From: Rhabditoides inermis
Taxonomy: Eukaryota > Nematoda > Chromadorea > Rhabditida > Rhabditidae
Assembly (NCBI GenBank): GCA_963966185.1
Contig: CAWZYM010000002.1
Location: forward strand, 98,501 to 162,500
Length of the DNA stretch: 64,000 nt
Direction: 5' to 3'
Of this stretch, positions 22,371-34,957 are shown piece by piece; position 1 is the stretch's first letter, and every line of letters begins with the position of its first letter. The position numbers and the translations under genes were made by a program. A model generated the notes under the pieces. It did not search any database. It was not told where the DNA came from and saw only the letters and a program-made list of their open reading frames with translations.

Positions 22371-23885
22371 ATATATTGCTATCTCACACATTGCGAGGCG
22401 CTTGATCTCTAGCAAAAAAAGTCCACTTGAGAACTCAGAAACTGCGCGAATAGGTGTGCTCAAGATCAATAGAGCCTTATATTGAGCGAATCAGCAAATC
22501 GAGAGCGGCATGGAAAGGAGGAAACTTTGCTAAACTGCGATATGGTCGATACAGCTCTCCGAATCAATAAACATTCAAACCAAAAAACCCGCATGACTCA
22601 ACAACGCAACACATTTCATGTTTCCAAAAAAGGCCTCTGTGAAGCACGATACGATAGTGATGATACGTGATACCGATAAGGGTAAAACAACAATAACAAA
22701 GAAGAGAGAGAGAAAGGGAGAGAGAGAGGGAGAGAGAAAGGGAGAGAGTGAGGGGGGGGGGTAAAGAAAGCACACCACTCACCAATACTCTCGTCGACTT
22801 GTTCTGCCAACTCGTTGCACACTGTGTACTTTTCGATCTGAAAGCGGCAAATGCAAACAATGGCATACTCGCCCCGCCCCGCCCTCGAAACCACGCCCCC
22901 ACCTCCGAGTTGCTGGTCATGTAGACGCCGAGTCCGTGCTCGCTGAATGCCGTCTTGGCGCAGATGCTGAAACACTGCCATAGGCCCTGCTGGGACTGCT
23001 CAGGCCGCTGCTCCTCCTCCTCCTCCTCCTCCTTCTCCTCCCTCTTCTCCACCACACTGGTGGGAACCGGCTGGCGTGACACGCGCATCTCGCCCACAAA
23101 ATGACCGCGCCACTATCACAAGGCGAGAGAAATGACTGCGCATGTGAATTCGAAAATCATCACTTAATAAAGTCAATCATAAGCTATGCGGTTTAAATTT
23201 TCCCGCGTGATCGGAACTTGTGCATGGAACGTTCCGCCATAATATGAACATGTGTGGGTGTGGGCAGTCCCTTCATGCCCGTCACGCACGACACATGGTT
23301 GCGTTCAGAAGGCGTTCAAAAGGCGTTCAGAAGGCATTCAGAAGGCGTTCAGAAGGCGTTCAGAAGGCGTTCAGAAGGCATTCAGAAGGCGTTCAGAAGA
23401 CGTTCAGAAGGCGTTGCGTTCAGAAGGCGTTCAGAAGGCATTCAAAAGGCGTTCAGAAGACGTTCAAAACGCGTTCAGAAGGCGTTCAGAAAGCGTTCAG
23501 AAGGCGTTCAGAAGGCGTTCAGAAGGCGTTCAGAAGACGTTCAAAAGGCGTTCAGAAGGCGTTCAGAAAGCGTTCAGAAGGCGTTAAGAAGGCGTTCAGA
23601 AGACGTTCAGAAGGCGTTTAGAAGGCATTCAGAAGGCGTTCAGAAGGCGTTCAGAAGGCGCTCAGAAGGCGTTCAGGAGGCGCTCAGAAGGCAGTAGCGA
23701 AGAAGTTTCGAAGAGACTCACGGATCGTCGATTTCTATCGAGTGCGGGATGAGACTGGCCGAGTTCAACACGCGGAGCGACGGAAGCGAGAGCACCTGAA
23801 ATCACACTTTCTCTTTCTCTCTCTCTTTTTCTCTCACTCTCTGCTTCCCTTCCCCTCTATCTCCCTCCCTCCCTCCCCCCCCTCT

Positions 23886-23925
<40 letters not shown>

Positions 23926-24652
23926 ACCTGCAGTGATCCAGCAGCAGTGAGCAACATCAACACGGGATAGCCGCGCACGTGTGAACAGCGCGCCTGAATC
24001 GGAGAAGATCAGATTACGGTACTCGTCTTTTAAACGTATAATTTCGAAATGTCACTAAACTATAGTTTTTAAAATTATAGAAAATTCGTCTTGTTTGTGG
24101 AACAGAAACTGTCAGACAAAGATATACGTGAAGGTGGGTACACTATAAAACATATCAATTCAATAAAACAATCCAAAAAACGTCTGGCGTAGTACAGTAG
24201 CACAGTCACCTACTGGAAGATGGAAATGGAAGATGTTGCCTACCTTGACTATGGGAATGTCGTCGCACTTGTGGTGGAATAGCTGTCCGAACGACGGCAG
24301 CGCCACCACACGCACCTCGTACTCAGAGATAGAGACCAGCATCTGCAATCCGAATCACTTTTGCAAACGACGACTCCATCAGAAATGTTTCATTGTAATC
24401 CTTTTTGCTCCTCTCGTATATATTGGTTTTAGTTTGTTCATAATTGTTTTTATCACGTGTTATCAACCGTTTAAATTATTATTGTACTTTTCAAAGGAGC
24501 TTTGATAGAACCGACAAAGCATTCACCTGCGCAATGTCATCCGTCTGATCGACGCTGGAGAGGGATGGCGAGAGGCTGGGCTTGGTGACGACGCGGTTCG
24601 ACACCACCTTCTCCGGACTGTCGCGCTCCTTGGCCGGCTCCTGAGAGCATAT

Positions 24653-24688
<36 letters not shown>

Positions 24689-27600
24689 CAATATCTCTCT
24701 CCCTGTTGTTCTCTCCCTCTCTTTCTTTCTCTATCTCTCTCACCATACCTTAAAAGGTTCACTCGCTGGCTGGGTGACACAGAACGAGCTGTCGAGGAAG
24801 GCTTGGTACAGCATTTGCCCCTTCAACTTGACGACCGTACCTGCAACAGCCACCGTAGCAGACGTCTATACACCGATCTACACTACAATCTACCAGGACC
24901 AGGGGGTAAGGGCCGGGATACCAGGGGGAGAATACATACTGACAAGGACAAAGGTGTGTGGAACATGCTGGCAAAAAGGGGTGCACAGAACACATATGGA
25001 GCACAAAACACAGAACACAAAACACACAAATCTACCGTAACCTACCCTGCACGACCGCTTTGATCTTCGCCGCGCCGGCTAAACGGGAAAAGGAAAACTA
25101 GTGCGGAAAGATGAAAATATTAGTAATGTGAGCATATGGAGAAGAAGCGAAAGTGCCTAAGCAATCCCCTCCCGCGGCAATCGGACAAAAGCTGTGGTCA
25201 GCGCTAGACGGGGACACACAAAGCTCGGGCGGACGATGGGACACGGACAAACCGAGTGGACAGGAGAGAGTAGACAACTCACACTCATCCTCGGCTGAAA
25301 CAATGTACAGGGATAGAATAGAGAGAGCAGAGCGTGCGGTTACGTGTGAGAAAACGTGAGAGTACGAGAGTTGCTGTCAGAGTGGGTAGAACATGTGAGT
25401 GACGGATCAGAAACGTCGAACCAGATGACGTCGAATCAGATGACGTCAACCCCTACTCACCACTCGGAGCGACGACCACCGTCGAGGCGACTCTGTCCTG
25501 GGGCAGGAGTAGGTTGAGGGCGATCGCCGCGCCCGATGACGTGCCCACCCAGAGGCAGGGCTGCGAGCGCGCGTCTGCAACAAATCTCGTTCATCCACTC
25601 AACATATATTTTCTCTTTCAACAAAAGGAGATGAAAAAGAAGGTGGACTCATTATGTTAAAAAAGACGACCCACCCCCTCTCTTGCAGCTCGAATGGATA
25701 AAGTGGAGGGAGGTGACGCACTCTCCCAGGCCCACCCGCTCCAGAGAGTGCAAGCTGACCGACGGGCTCGTAGTCGACATGCGCTCCCGTTTCTCGGCAG
25801 CAGAGTCGCCTGAACACTACTCCTTCACCAACACGCACGGACAGAGAGCCACCACTGCGACCACTACTAGGGAAGGGCGATCAGGCCAGGCCAGGCAGAC
25901 AGGCCGCATTCTCCACTCCACCACTCGCAACCGATCGCCCCCCACGCATTCTCTCTCGGCGCGTACTACCGGGGATGGTGTAGTGTGGGATGTGTGTGTG
26001 TAAGTGTGTGGCACGACTACCATCTAATTAAAAATAAAACGCGGCGAAACCACCATATAGGCACCATACTCGACGAGACGGGGTGAGGGGGGGGGGGAGC
26101 GAAAACAGGAGAAACTAGGTCTCGGAAACTGTGAGGAAACACGAGCTAGAAAGTGCGAGCTAAAGAGAGAACACGATTCTCCACACGCACACGGCAAGGC
26201 ACACGGCTAGAGCACTGCAACGAGAAAGAGAGAGGAGAAGGAGGAGGAGGAGGAGAGTGCGGGCAGACAGTGAGTGAGCAGACAGTGTGCGTTCCGAGGA
26301 GAGAGAGAGAGAGAGCAGGCAGAGATGCAAAAGGAGAGAGAGGGGAGGAGCCTTTTCGGGGATGCATACCGTCGTGACTCTTGCCAAACGAGAAGAGGCT
26401 CTCGCGGCGGTGGAAACGACGCCGAGACGCCGACGGAGAAGACATGCCTAGGAGAGCGCAGACCGTGAGAGAGAGGAGAGAAGAGAGACAGACAGACGAG
26501 CAGAGAGAGTGGGTGTAGAGAGAGAGAGGAGAGGAAAGACATGCAGAAACAAAAGAGAGAAGATAAGAGTGGATTTGCAGCGGAAAACCAAAGCGTTAAC
26601 CAAGGAGAGACCGGCCGCTACTCAACCTATAAACCACCGCACTTCCTGAAATCTAGCTCGTGACTACAATAGTTGACAGTGACTACCAGACTGCTCCTTC
26701 TCCTGCTCCTGCTCCACAAACCAACCATTGCCTGCTCCGGCGCCGCCTGCTCCTCCCTCCACCACAGAGTGCGCCTTGTTGAGCATGGGGCGGCGGTCGA
26801 ACGAGCGCTGCTTCGTCTCCGTGTTGAGACGCAGCAGAGTCGCCTTCTCCGCGCCCTACAGTACTCTCTTGACTACCGTATCCGATTAGCACACCACGAC
26901 GACGAACGCACGACGAGACGACGTTAGTAGCCAGGCAAGTTCACTCAGCGCACACACGAATCTCAATCGCAGCCATGCCACACACACACATACACACCAC
27001 GCCACACCAATCTGCCCACAATCGCGCTCTGCTCCGCTAACCTCCTGCTCCTTCTCCTCCTCCCGCCTCGTCTCCATTGGAATGCGAGTGCATGCTGAGG
27101 CTCCTCGCCAGCTTGCTGCCCTTCTCCGTCAGCCTGCGCATGATGCTCCTGCTCTTCGGCCGTTCCTCCTTCTGCTCCCGCTCCTCCTCCTCGTCCACCT
27201 CCGGCCTATCCGGCACATCCGGGGTGAGCAAATTGGGCGAGTAGCCGTTGTCTCGGCGGAACGCGGATGAGGTGGTGTTCCTGCGGACCACCTCCCGCGC
27301 AGCGCCGCCTCGCACCAGCATCGTGGCGCTCCGACGCGCACGCATCTGCAACCACCACCACCTCACAGACACACACGAACGATACGATACAGACAACACC
27401 CACTCTCACAAAGACCCCACACAAAGTGACAGAGTAGGAAAGAGAGCACCGCACTAGTCGTTCTCAAAGTGCTCAATGCTCTCCGATACCACCACCACCT
27501 CACAAACACCGACATACAAACAACAACAACCCCACACAAACAAACAAACAACCGGGTACCTCGACGGGACTCGTGTCTCCTCCTCCTCCTCCCATGGTGA

Positions 27601-29731
27601 GTTGGACGGCGGGTGTGGGCTCCGAGCCGTACAGCTCCGCCGACGTCCACGCGTAGATAAGCGTGCACTGCGCTGCAAACGTAATCTATTGACGAGATCA
27701 AATTATTCTCCTATCGTAATCCTGAGGGAGTGTCGTACGTCGAATTACTCTTCTACCGTATATCTAACGGAGTGTGACAGATCAAATTATTTTTGTACAG
27801 TAATCCTAAGGGAATGTTGCAGATCGAATTATTCTTCTACCGTAATCCTAAGGGAGTGTAGTAGGTCCAATTATTATCCTACCCTACAGCGCCATACGCC
27901 AACCTGGACGCAACTCGAGTTCATATAGGAAGCATTAAAATAACTACTTTTCCTATTCCGATTACTGTAAACGTACCGATATCCACGAGCGCCAGTCCGC
28001 CACTCGTGCCCAGCGCGACGACTCCGTAGGCAGAGTTGAGCGCGCACGCCGTGATCGGGTCCGACTGACAGGCAGACGGCCACGGGACCAGCATGGCGAG
28101 TTCGGGCTGCAGGGGGGGGGGGGGGAGTTGGGAGAGAGAGAGGGGGGGGAGAGAGGAGAGAGGAGAGAGGAGAGAGGAGAGAGGAGAGAGGAGAGAGGAG
28201 AGAGGAGAGAGGAGAGAGGAGAGAGGAGAGAGGAGAGAGGAGAGAGGAGAGAGATCCTCCCCACCTGGTACCCAGCAGGGCGCTTGACGGGCGCGCCGCG
28301 CACCTTGAACGGCACTATCCGCTCCTCCCCGTCCCCGTCCTCCGTGTCCGAAGAGTGATTCGAGTCGCGCGACGCGATCTGAAAACCACTCTCTCTCTCT
28401 CTCTCTCTCCCCCCCCCTCTCTCTTCTCTCTCTCTTCCCCCACCTTCTTCTGCCGCCGCATCTCCCTCACTCCCCCGCTGCCGCTGCTCGGCGCGCGCTC
28501 CTCTTGCGAGCCCGACGACGACGCCGCGCTGAACAGCTGCGGAATGTTCACCACCTGAAACGAGATGACGTCACTATGACGCTGGACATGACGTCACTGA
28601 CGCATGACGCAATATGCAAGACGCATGGCACATGACGCATGACATAACGTCACTCGCCATCCTACTATACAAACAACCGTACCGCGATCGCGTTCTGCGT
28701 CTCGGTCTTGGCGAAACGGAAGAGAGTGGCCTGGCCAGAGTGACCGGTGACAAGCAGCAGGCGAGACTGCAAATCAATCAATCGATTCAATCGATACTAC
28801 AAAACAAACAAACAAACAATGAGGGTTTTTTCAAAGTACATAGAAGATCAGAAAGTCTAACATAATATGTAGCTAGATACACAACTGACTCTTGTTTCGA
28901 CCACTTTTAACCTGATCAACAAACAAACAAACAAACAACCGCAAGGACCACCCACGTCGACGCATAGCTTGATCTCCTTGATCGAGTGCGTCACGTTCAC
29001 CTCGCGCTCTTCGTTCTCCTCCAGCCGCTCAAAGTGCGACGCCGCCTGGAATGTGATGACATTATGGGATTGTGAATGTAAACAAAAACAAATAAACATT
29101 GAATAGCATTGATAGCAGTGATAGCATTGGATCATATGTTTCAATTGTAAACAAACAAACAAACAAACACAACTAACAAACAACAGAATATCATAATCAG
29201 AACATTTATGGTAATGCAAACTACGGTACGATTACGGTAAAATAAACAACAACAACAAACAAACACACCTTCAACCGGTACAGGATCTGCAGGTGCTCGC
29301 CGCTCGCCTGCCAGAAGCGGACCGTGCCGTCCTGAACGAGACAATGCGCTTGGAAGCAAGTCGATTATGTTTAAAAAAACTCTTTATGATACAAAACATC
29401 ATAGAAACTTCATATAAAATATATAAAACCTCCTATAAACCACTCCCTCATATAAAACCAAAAAAACCACTCGCCCACCTTGTGTCCGGTGATGATCACT
29501 TCCTGATGTCCGGTGGCGCACTCCCGGCCCGCGCCGCCAGTCACCGGCCACGTCTGAAACGTATAATAATACGTTTATAATAATAAATTTATAATAATAA
29601 TAATAATAAGTCACGCTGTACATATGGGGAAATAGTGCAAGACAGCATAATGAGCAATGGCATACTGATATGAAGGGATCAACAAGACATCGCCACCCTC
29701 TCTATCACCCTACTATAGGGAAATTAACAAA

Positions 29732-29766
<35 letters not shown>

Positions 29767-29776
29767 GAAAGGGAGT

Positions 29777-29822
<46 letters not shown>

Positions 29823-31442
29823 TACTCCCACCCACCCTATCACTGAATCCCTTCTTCCTCTGCTTGCAGCCCACAAGGGTCAGAGCCCCGACGAGGTCGC
29901 TGGGGCAGTCCGAGTGGTACTCGACGCAAGTCACTGGAGACTCGTGAACGTCCATCGCGTGCGGAGACTCCATCAGAGGGTAGCTGCAATCAATCGATAA
30001 ATCAATAACGTTATAGCCATTCCATCAGAAAGTAGTGAGTAGCTCTAATAAAATCATTATAACGCAATCAATCAATAAATCAATCAAAATACTTCAAAGA
30101 TCTCCGCACTCACCTCGGATTTGTCAGATCCACGAGCATGAGGTCGCTCTTGAGCAGCACGGCCACGGCGTGCGGCTGCTGCGGCGTCGACGGATAGGGG
30201 TTCTGCAAGGGCATGCGTCTCTCTCTCTCTCTCTCTCCCTCTCTATCTCTCCCTCTCTCCCTTCCTCCCTCTCTCTCTCTCTCCCTCTCTCTCTCTCTCT
30301 CCCTCTCCCCCCTCTCTCTCCCCTCCCTCTCCTCCCTCCCCCTCTCACCTGTGGCAGGGTGCAGAACGATATGATCGGATGGTCCATCTCCATGACCGTC
30401 GCCGAGCGGGCCGCTTTCAGGATGGTGAGCGCCGGCACCGGCAGACCGTCGTCCGTCGGCATACCTGTGCAAGTATGTAGGTGTATGTGCGTTGTATTCA
30501 CAATTTGAGAGTTGGTCCTTTGCCGATTATGTACCAAAAAGGCTCTATCTGGGGATCGTTCTGTTCTGTCTTTCACTTTCAGGATGGTCAGCGCCGGCAC
30601 GGGCAGACCGTCGTCCGTCGGCATGCCTGTGTGTTTGGATTGTATTCAAGCGCAAGGATTTTTGGTCCGCCAACGTTCTGCGAAAGTAGCTAGTAGCGCT
30701 TCACCATAAACGGCCAAATGTGCTATTTGATTCGCGATAAACTCTAAACATGCTCTCGATACAGAGGCATGAAGTATTACTGCAATTTACAGTAACGGCA
30801 TAACACATACCGTAATTTAAATGTATTTTTCACTATGTGCTACTTGATTGGAGATAAACTCTAAACATGCTCTCGCTACGCACCTCCGACCATTACACCT
30901 CCGACCTTCCCCGAAGACCCATGCATATTCCGGATAAAGTATGTGATTTGATGTGAATGTGACCCACCTCCGCTGAAGACGACGAGTTGCTCGCCGTCGG
31001 GGGAGTGTCGCCACTCCAGCTGCGGCACCGGGCGGCACGAGCCGGCGCCGTGCGGACACGACCGCTGCACTGCCTGAACACCAAACAATCAATCCAGAAT
31101 CGCTGTTTCCTGACGGCCTACAGACAACAGGTACCAACACAACGTCTCAACGCATTCATTCGCAACAGATGAAACTAGCACACCATCTTCGACTTTTTAT
31201 GAGTAATTTCGTTTTGTACGAGTCATCATGTCTGCGATTCCGAATAAACATTTGATTTGAACAACGCACAAATTTACCCGGCAGGTCACTATTCAGAACC
31301 CCGCCTACGCGAAAACAACCACGCACACACCTCGCTCGTCTTCTTCAGACTGTAGACGCTCAGTGAGCCGTCCACGTTGCCCGTCATCACCTGCCGGCCG
31401 TCGTAGTGCCAACTGGAACGAACCAGCTCTCCCTCCCTCCCT

Positions 31443-31491
<49 letters not shown>

Positions 31492-34077
31492 CTTCTCCTC
31501 TCCCCCCCCCCTCCTCTCCCTCTCCCTCTCCCCCCCCGTACTCACCTCACGCTCTTGATGGGCGGATCGAGGGGAAACCTGTCGACCTCTTTGGTTGCGA
31601 GGTTCCACACCACCGCCACTCCCTTATCGTAGCAGATGAGCAGCCGGCCGGGGTCGGTGGGACACGCCGACAGCTGCCGCACCGGGCCCGGATGCACGCG
31701 GCACGAAATGAAACGGACAATCGATGAGGTAGGGTAGATGAATCGATACTAACAATCAATCAATACTTTATGTTCATGAAGCGCATTGATTTACTGCTTT
31801 CGGATTGATCGATATACTGCCGATATCAAGAGTACTAGTGTATGTCGATGGTTAACCACTCACAATGTGGGCAATCGATGAGGAAAGGTACCAATCTATA
31901 CTAATAATCGATCAATACTTTCTGAGGTTGAGAGTAGTGAAAAGTTTGAAAAAAAACTTGTCACACTCACAGATCGATGGCCTTGTTCCAGTTGATGACG
32001 TAGCTGCTCATTTGGAACGTGCCCACCGACACCACGTAGATGTTGCCCTGTCAATTAATCGATTAGAAGGAGCCAATCAATATCGATCGATATCTTGTCG
32101 GTACCTTATTTGAAATGAGACATTGTCGTATGCCGATAAAAGGAAAACTTTTTACAACGTCGTAATTACTAATTGAATAAAACATCGATATAGTAGCGGT
32201 ATGATATCATAATCGATAAAACTGAATCAATCGATATCGATCGATACCTTGTCGGTTCCCACGTAGAGCCACTTGCTGGATATGGGCAGATGGATACACG
32301 TCACGCTCTCCTTGTTGAGTTGCAGAGAGTGCACCACCTGTTTGCAGACATTGTAATTGACATTACTGTACTTTGTATCTTTGTATTAGTGTACCTTACG
32401 GTAACTTTACTGTAATTTACATTGTCATGTGCTACTTGAGTCGAGATAAATATTCTGATTTTACCACATTATCAATTTGAAAAAGATACAAATACAAATA
32501 CAATTTTTTTTAAAGCTCACCTCGGCGCGCTTCTGTCGGAAGTTCCATAGGTGGATGAGGTCGTTGGCACATGCCGTGATCAGACCGCCCTGCAAATCAA
32601 TCAATCAATCAATCGATACATAGTGTTTGATTTATTGATTGGGTGATCGATCATCGATCGATTGATTAAAGTCGACGATTGTACAAATGAAGCAATAAGG
32701 AGCGTAGCGGTATCATCATTCGCAATGTCTAGAGCCTCATAGCTGTCTGATGGTATTTTCGTATTTGCTATGTGTTTACATTCTCGGTGCCTGAAAAGAG
32801 AACCTCAACCAAATAATTTAAGGCGACACAATGATACAAATCTATGGATTATATAAACAATCAATCAATCGATACCAATCAATTAATCAATCAATACCAA
32901 TCGATAAATCGATCACCTCGTTGACGAGGAACTGCGCGTGCAGGACGGGGTGGTCGGTGGGGTGGCGCAGCAGGTAGTCGACGCCGGCGTCGCCTATCAC
33001 GCGCACCGTGCCGTGGCCTGGAAACGGTGGCGGTTCAGTTGAACCGTATACAGTAGTAAATTTTTCAGTGCATGGCCGTGGCCTGGAAGGTTACCGGTAC
33101 AGTACAGTGTACAGTATACCGTACAATATACAGTATGCATTACGAACATCATACGGATATACAGTACTAAACCTTACTGTGCCGTGACCTTGAATAGTGG
33201 TAAGTATCTTCCAAAGCAAACATAGGAGTAATCCCGAGTATTTACATTTACAAATCCAGTCTATAATAGGAGTCAAAACTGGTCGTTGTACTAATGACGT
33301 GACGTACTAAACCATGACGTGCCGAAAATGTTACCAGTAACATTACAATACTTTTCTTCTTATAAGTGTTCATATTGCGTTAATCTCACTACTAATAGAG
33401 AATAGCACCATTGCAGCCATACCTATTGTTCTCATCCGAGAATAAGACAGAGTGTTTCATAAAAACGGATGTGAGAAACAAGTTACGAGTTACAGTACTA
33501 CTGCCATATCCCTACAGTAACAGTACCATACAGTATCCGACATACAAAATGGAAGAATTTTGCTACCCGGCGCGCTTGTGAATGCTTGATACTTTGAGTT
33601 ATGATCACATAATGCGATACCGGATAAATGTTGAAATAAATTGAATTGAATTGAACCGACATACATTAAACAGTACCCGACACACAGTACTGTACAGTAC
33701 CCCACTCTCACCTGTTCCGATGGCGAGCAGCTTCTGCACGGGGTCGTAGGCCATGCAGCGCGCGTCATCCGGGAAGCCGTGCCGCACGATCTGTACGAGA
33801 GGAGATTCGTACGGTGGAAGTGTACTTTTCGTGCCGTACGTAGGTTCGTGTTACCATTAACGGAAAATATACGTAGTGACGTAGTCGCCGTATATTGAGA
33901 ACCAAATGTACAAAAACAAAATTTCTGCAAAATGTACGAAAGTGTTTGTGTTTGTTTCCACAAATGCGCGCTTCTTTATAATTACCCAGTGAAATGGGGT
34001 TTTTCTTTGGTCATATGAGTGTTGCTCATTCAGGCATCTTTCGTCCGTGAGTCCCCCCTCTCTCTCCTCTCTCTCTC

Positions 34078-34108
<31 letters not shown>

Positions 34109-34835
34109 TTTTCCTCTCTCTCCACTCCACTCCACTCATTGGGTGCGCGTGGTGCCTCTTCTGCTTCTGCCCCCACAGCCATCATCGATCCATCTCCCCC
34201 TCCATCTCTCTCTCTACTCTCCTGTGCCCTCTCCCCCTCCACACTCTCTCACCACACCACCACCACGCCAGCACACAAACAGCCCCAAGCCACAGGAAAT
34301 AAGCCATTTTAACCATTTTCAGTCCGGCCCCAAATACGCTCTCTCTCTCCCTCTCCCTCTCTCTCTCCGCCCTCCTTTCCATGGCAGGCAACATGTTTAC
34401 ATGAAAAGCGATATTGCGGCACGGAGCTGCCACGGGAATCGCGGCGGAAAACAAGGTGCAACGAGAGGTCTTCTTCTTCTCCTTCTTCGCTCCTTTCTTG
34501 TACAGGAGGGGGGGGGGGCGAAGAAAGGCGCGGCGGTCCCGGGAAACCAATGAATAATGAAGCGACAAGGACGGAGATGAACACTCACTCAGCCAAGCCA
34601 TCATCGATCGCGGAAAACATTGAGTACAAGGAAACCCATCCCAACCAACACCGACCATTCCGCTCGCTACGCTTCAAATGTTTCTCTTGAGATGAGTACA
34701 CATGGAATATATGTACATAACGAATAGCGATAGTTACCTTCTTTAGGCAGCAGTGGTCGGGCTGAATTCGCTCGTCGACCTACAACATGTATATGAACTA
34801 TTATAATATATACAGGATTGTTTTATGGATAAACA

Positions 34836-34873
<38 letters not shown>

Positions 34874-34957
34874 AATTACCTGTATGTCTTGTTTGTTGGG
34901 GTGGAGTCCGCGCAAACCGTCCAGCGCCGACGCGAACTTCTTCTTCGCACGGTCCAT
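21225..34957 (-). CDS. tom-1: Tomosyn (syntaxin-binding WD40 / R-SNARE protein)
   Basis: Tomosyn binds syntaxin and SNAP-25 through an R-SNARE motif and blocks synaptobrevin-driven vesicle priming. Exons in transcript order: 34957-34880, 34779-34738, 33790-33712, 33017-32917, 32589-32521, 32337-32248, 32047-31971, about 31711-31546, 31412-31331, 31073-30968, 30464-30349, 30202-30114, 29983-29836, 29553-29479, 29331-29269, 29045-28956, 28766-28683, 28554-28444, 28378-28265, 28106-27977, 27672-27560, 27345-27042, 26855-26687, 26447-26370, 25574-25461, 25078-25046, 24840-24749, 24640-24527, 24342-24244, 23993-23928, 23795-23722, about 23119-22903, 22837-22783, 22272-22153, 21622-21471, 21362-21225. 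Family blocks include IVRHGFPDDARC, NPYPSTPQQPHAVAVLL, MDVHESPVTCVEYH, SQPCLWVGT and C-terminal EKKKWYNF. The start ATG at 34957 follows a TTTTGTCAG acceptor, possibly a trans-splice site. Three junctions are unresolved: the upstream edge of the exon near 31711, and one-base phase gaps at 27042/26855 and 23722/23119. Confidence 0.95.
21848..22079 (-). repeat. Donor-side exon-edge echoes in tomosyn
   Basis: The true exon end (22192-22153, minus strand) encodes GNTPREPVDLDSI and then the donor GTGAGT. Close copies of about 33 bp lie downstream in the intron at 21893-21861 and 22079-22051. The first still has a GTGAG donor; the second has lost it. Weaker remnants are at 21924 and 22085. Confidence 0.82.
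23296..23696. repeat. 11-bp minisatellite (GCGTTCAGAAG)n
   Basis: About 35 copies of an 11-bp unit with few substitutions fill most of the tomosyn intron between exons 23722 and about 23119. Runs such as AFRRRSEGVQKAF in all three plus-strand frames are translations of the repeat, not protein. Confidence 0.95.
26370..27345 (-). other. tom-1: Tomosyn regulatory loop exons
   Basis: Three exons (27345-27042, 26855-26687, 26447-26370) encode a charged, Ser/Arg-rich insertion: RSIMRRLTEKGSKLARSLS, then LNTETKQRSFDRRPMLNKAH, then SASRRRFHRRESLFSFGKS. RRESLF and KLARSLS match basophilic-kinase-type sites. In other animals the loop in this position is alternatively spliced and phosphorylated (known for the family); here that is inference. 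Confidence 0.75.
27696..27893. repeat. Four-copy ~48-bp tandem repeat
   Basis: Copies of ATTATTCTTCTACCGTAATC plus CTAAGGGAGTGTNGNAGGTC stand head to tail in the tomosyn intron 27673-27976. Copies differ at roughly 10-20% of sites, so they are older than the microsatellites. Confidence 0.85.
28107..28264 (-). repeat. Tomosyn intron of (GGAGAGA)n
   Basis: The intron is a G-run followed by about 16 units of a seven-base GGAGAGA repeat; the exons either side join cleanly. It is a third kind of simple-repeat intron in the same gene set. Confidence 0.9.
30584..30635 (-). repeat. Acceptor-side echo of a tomosyn exon
   Basis: About 45 bp nearly identical to the 5' part of exon 30464-30349 (encoding MPTDDGLPVPALTILK) lie about 165 bp upstream in the intron. 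The copy preserves the CACAG acceptor and reads MPTDDGLPVPALTILK before diverging. Confidence 0.88.
31140..31262 (+). mobile_element. 3' tail of a second LINE family (truncated)
   Basis: The segment ends in TTTCGTTTTGTACGAG, then GCGATTCCGAATAAACATTT, then GATTTGA. The same series occurs at 38285-38373 and about 40430-40545, with TGATT-type tails, so these are 5'-truncated copies of one element. The left edge is not certain. Confidence 0.6.
33547..33655 (+). mobile_element. 5'-truncated copy of the RTE LINE (3' end only)
   Basis: 109 bp equal to the last codons and 3' UTR of the full-length LINE at 45334-48387 (GGAAGAATTTTGCTACCCGG, then TTGAGTTATGATCACATAAT, then a TTGAA tail). It is flanked by the 10-bp duplication CCGACATACA (33537-33546 and 33656-33665), proving insertion by target-primed reverse transcription. 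It lies antisense in a tomosyn intron. Confidence 0.92.

Larger units (their letters stand above)
28265..34957 (-). other. tom-1: Tomosyn N-terminal WD40 propeller region
   Basis: These exons encode the first part of the double seven-bladed propeller (Lgl/tomosyn fold): ITACANDLIHLWNFRQ, VTCIHLPISSKWLYVGTDKG, YVINWNKAID, MTGNVDGSLSVYSLK, DGTVRFWQASG and LLLVTGHSGQATLFRF, all typical blade strands. The Lgl2-family block ESPVTCVEYHSDCPSDLVGA is strongly conserved. Confidence 0.9.

Noticed and set aside
23296..23696. CRISPR-like repeat-spacer array
   Set aside because: Units are contiguous with no spacers, and the host is a eukaryote.
23220..23697. Three overlapping frames with FRRRSEGVQKA repeats, at first sight a repeat protein
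   Set aside because: An 11-bp unit gives the same peptide in all three frames; it is an intronic minisatellite in tomosyn.
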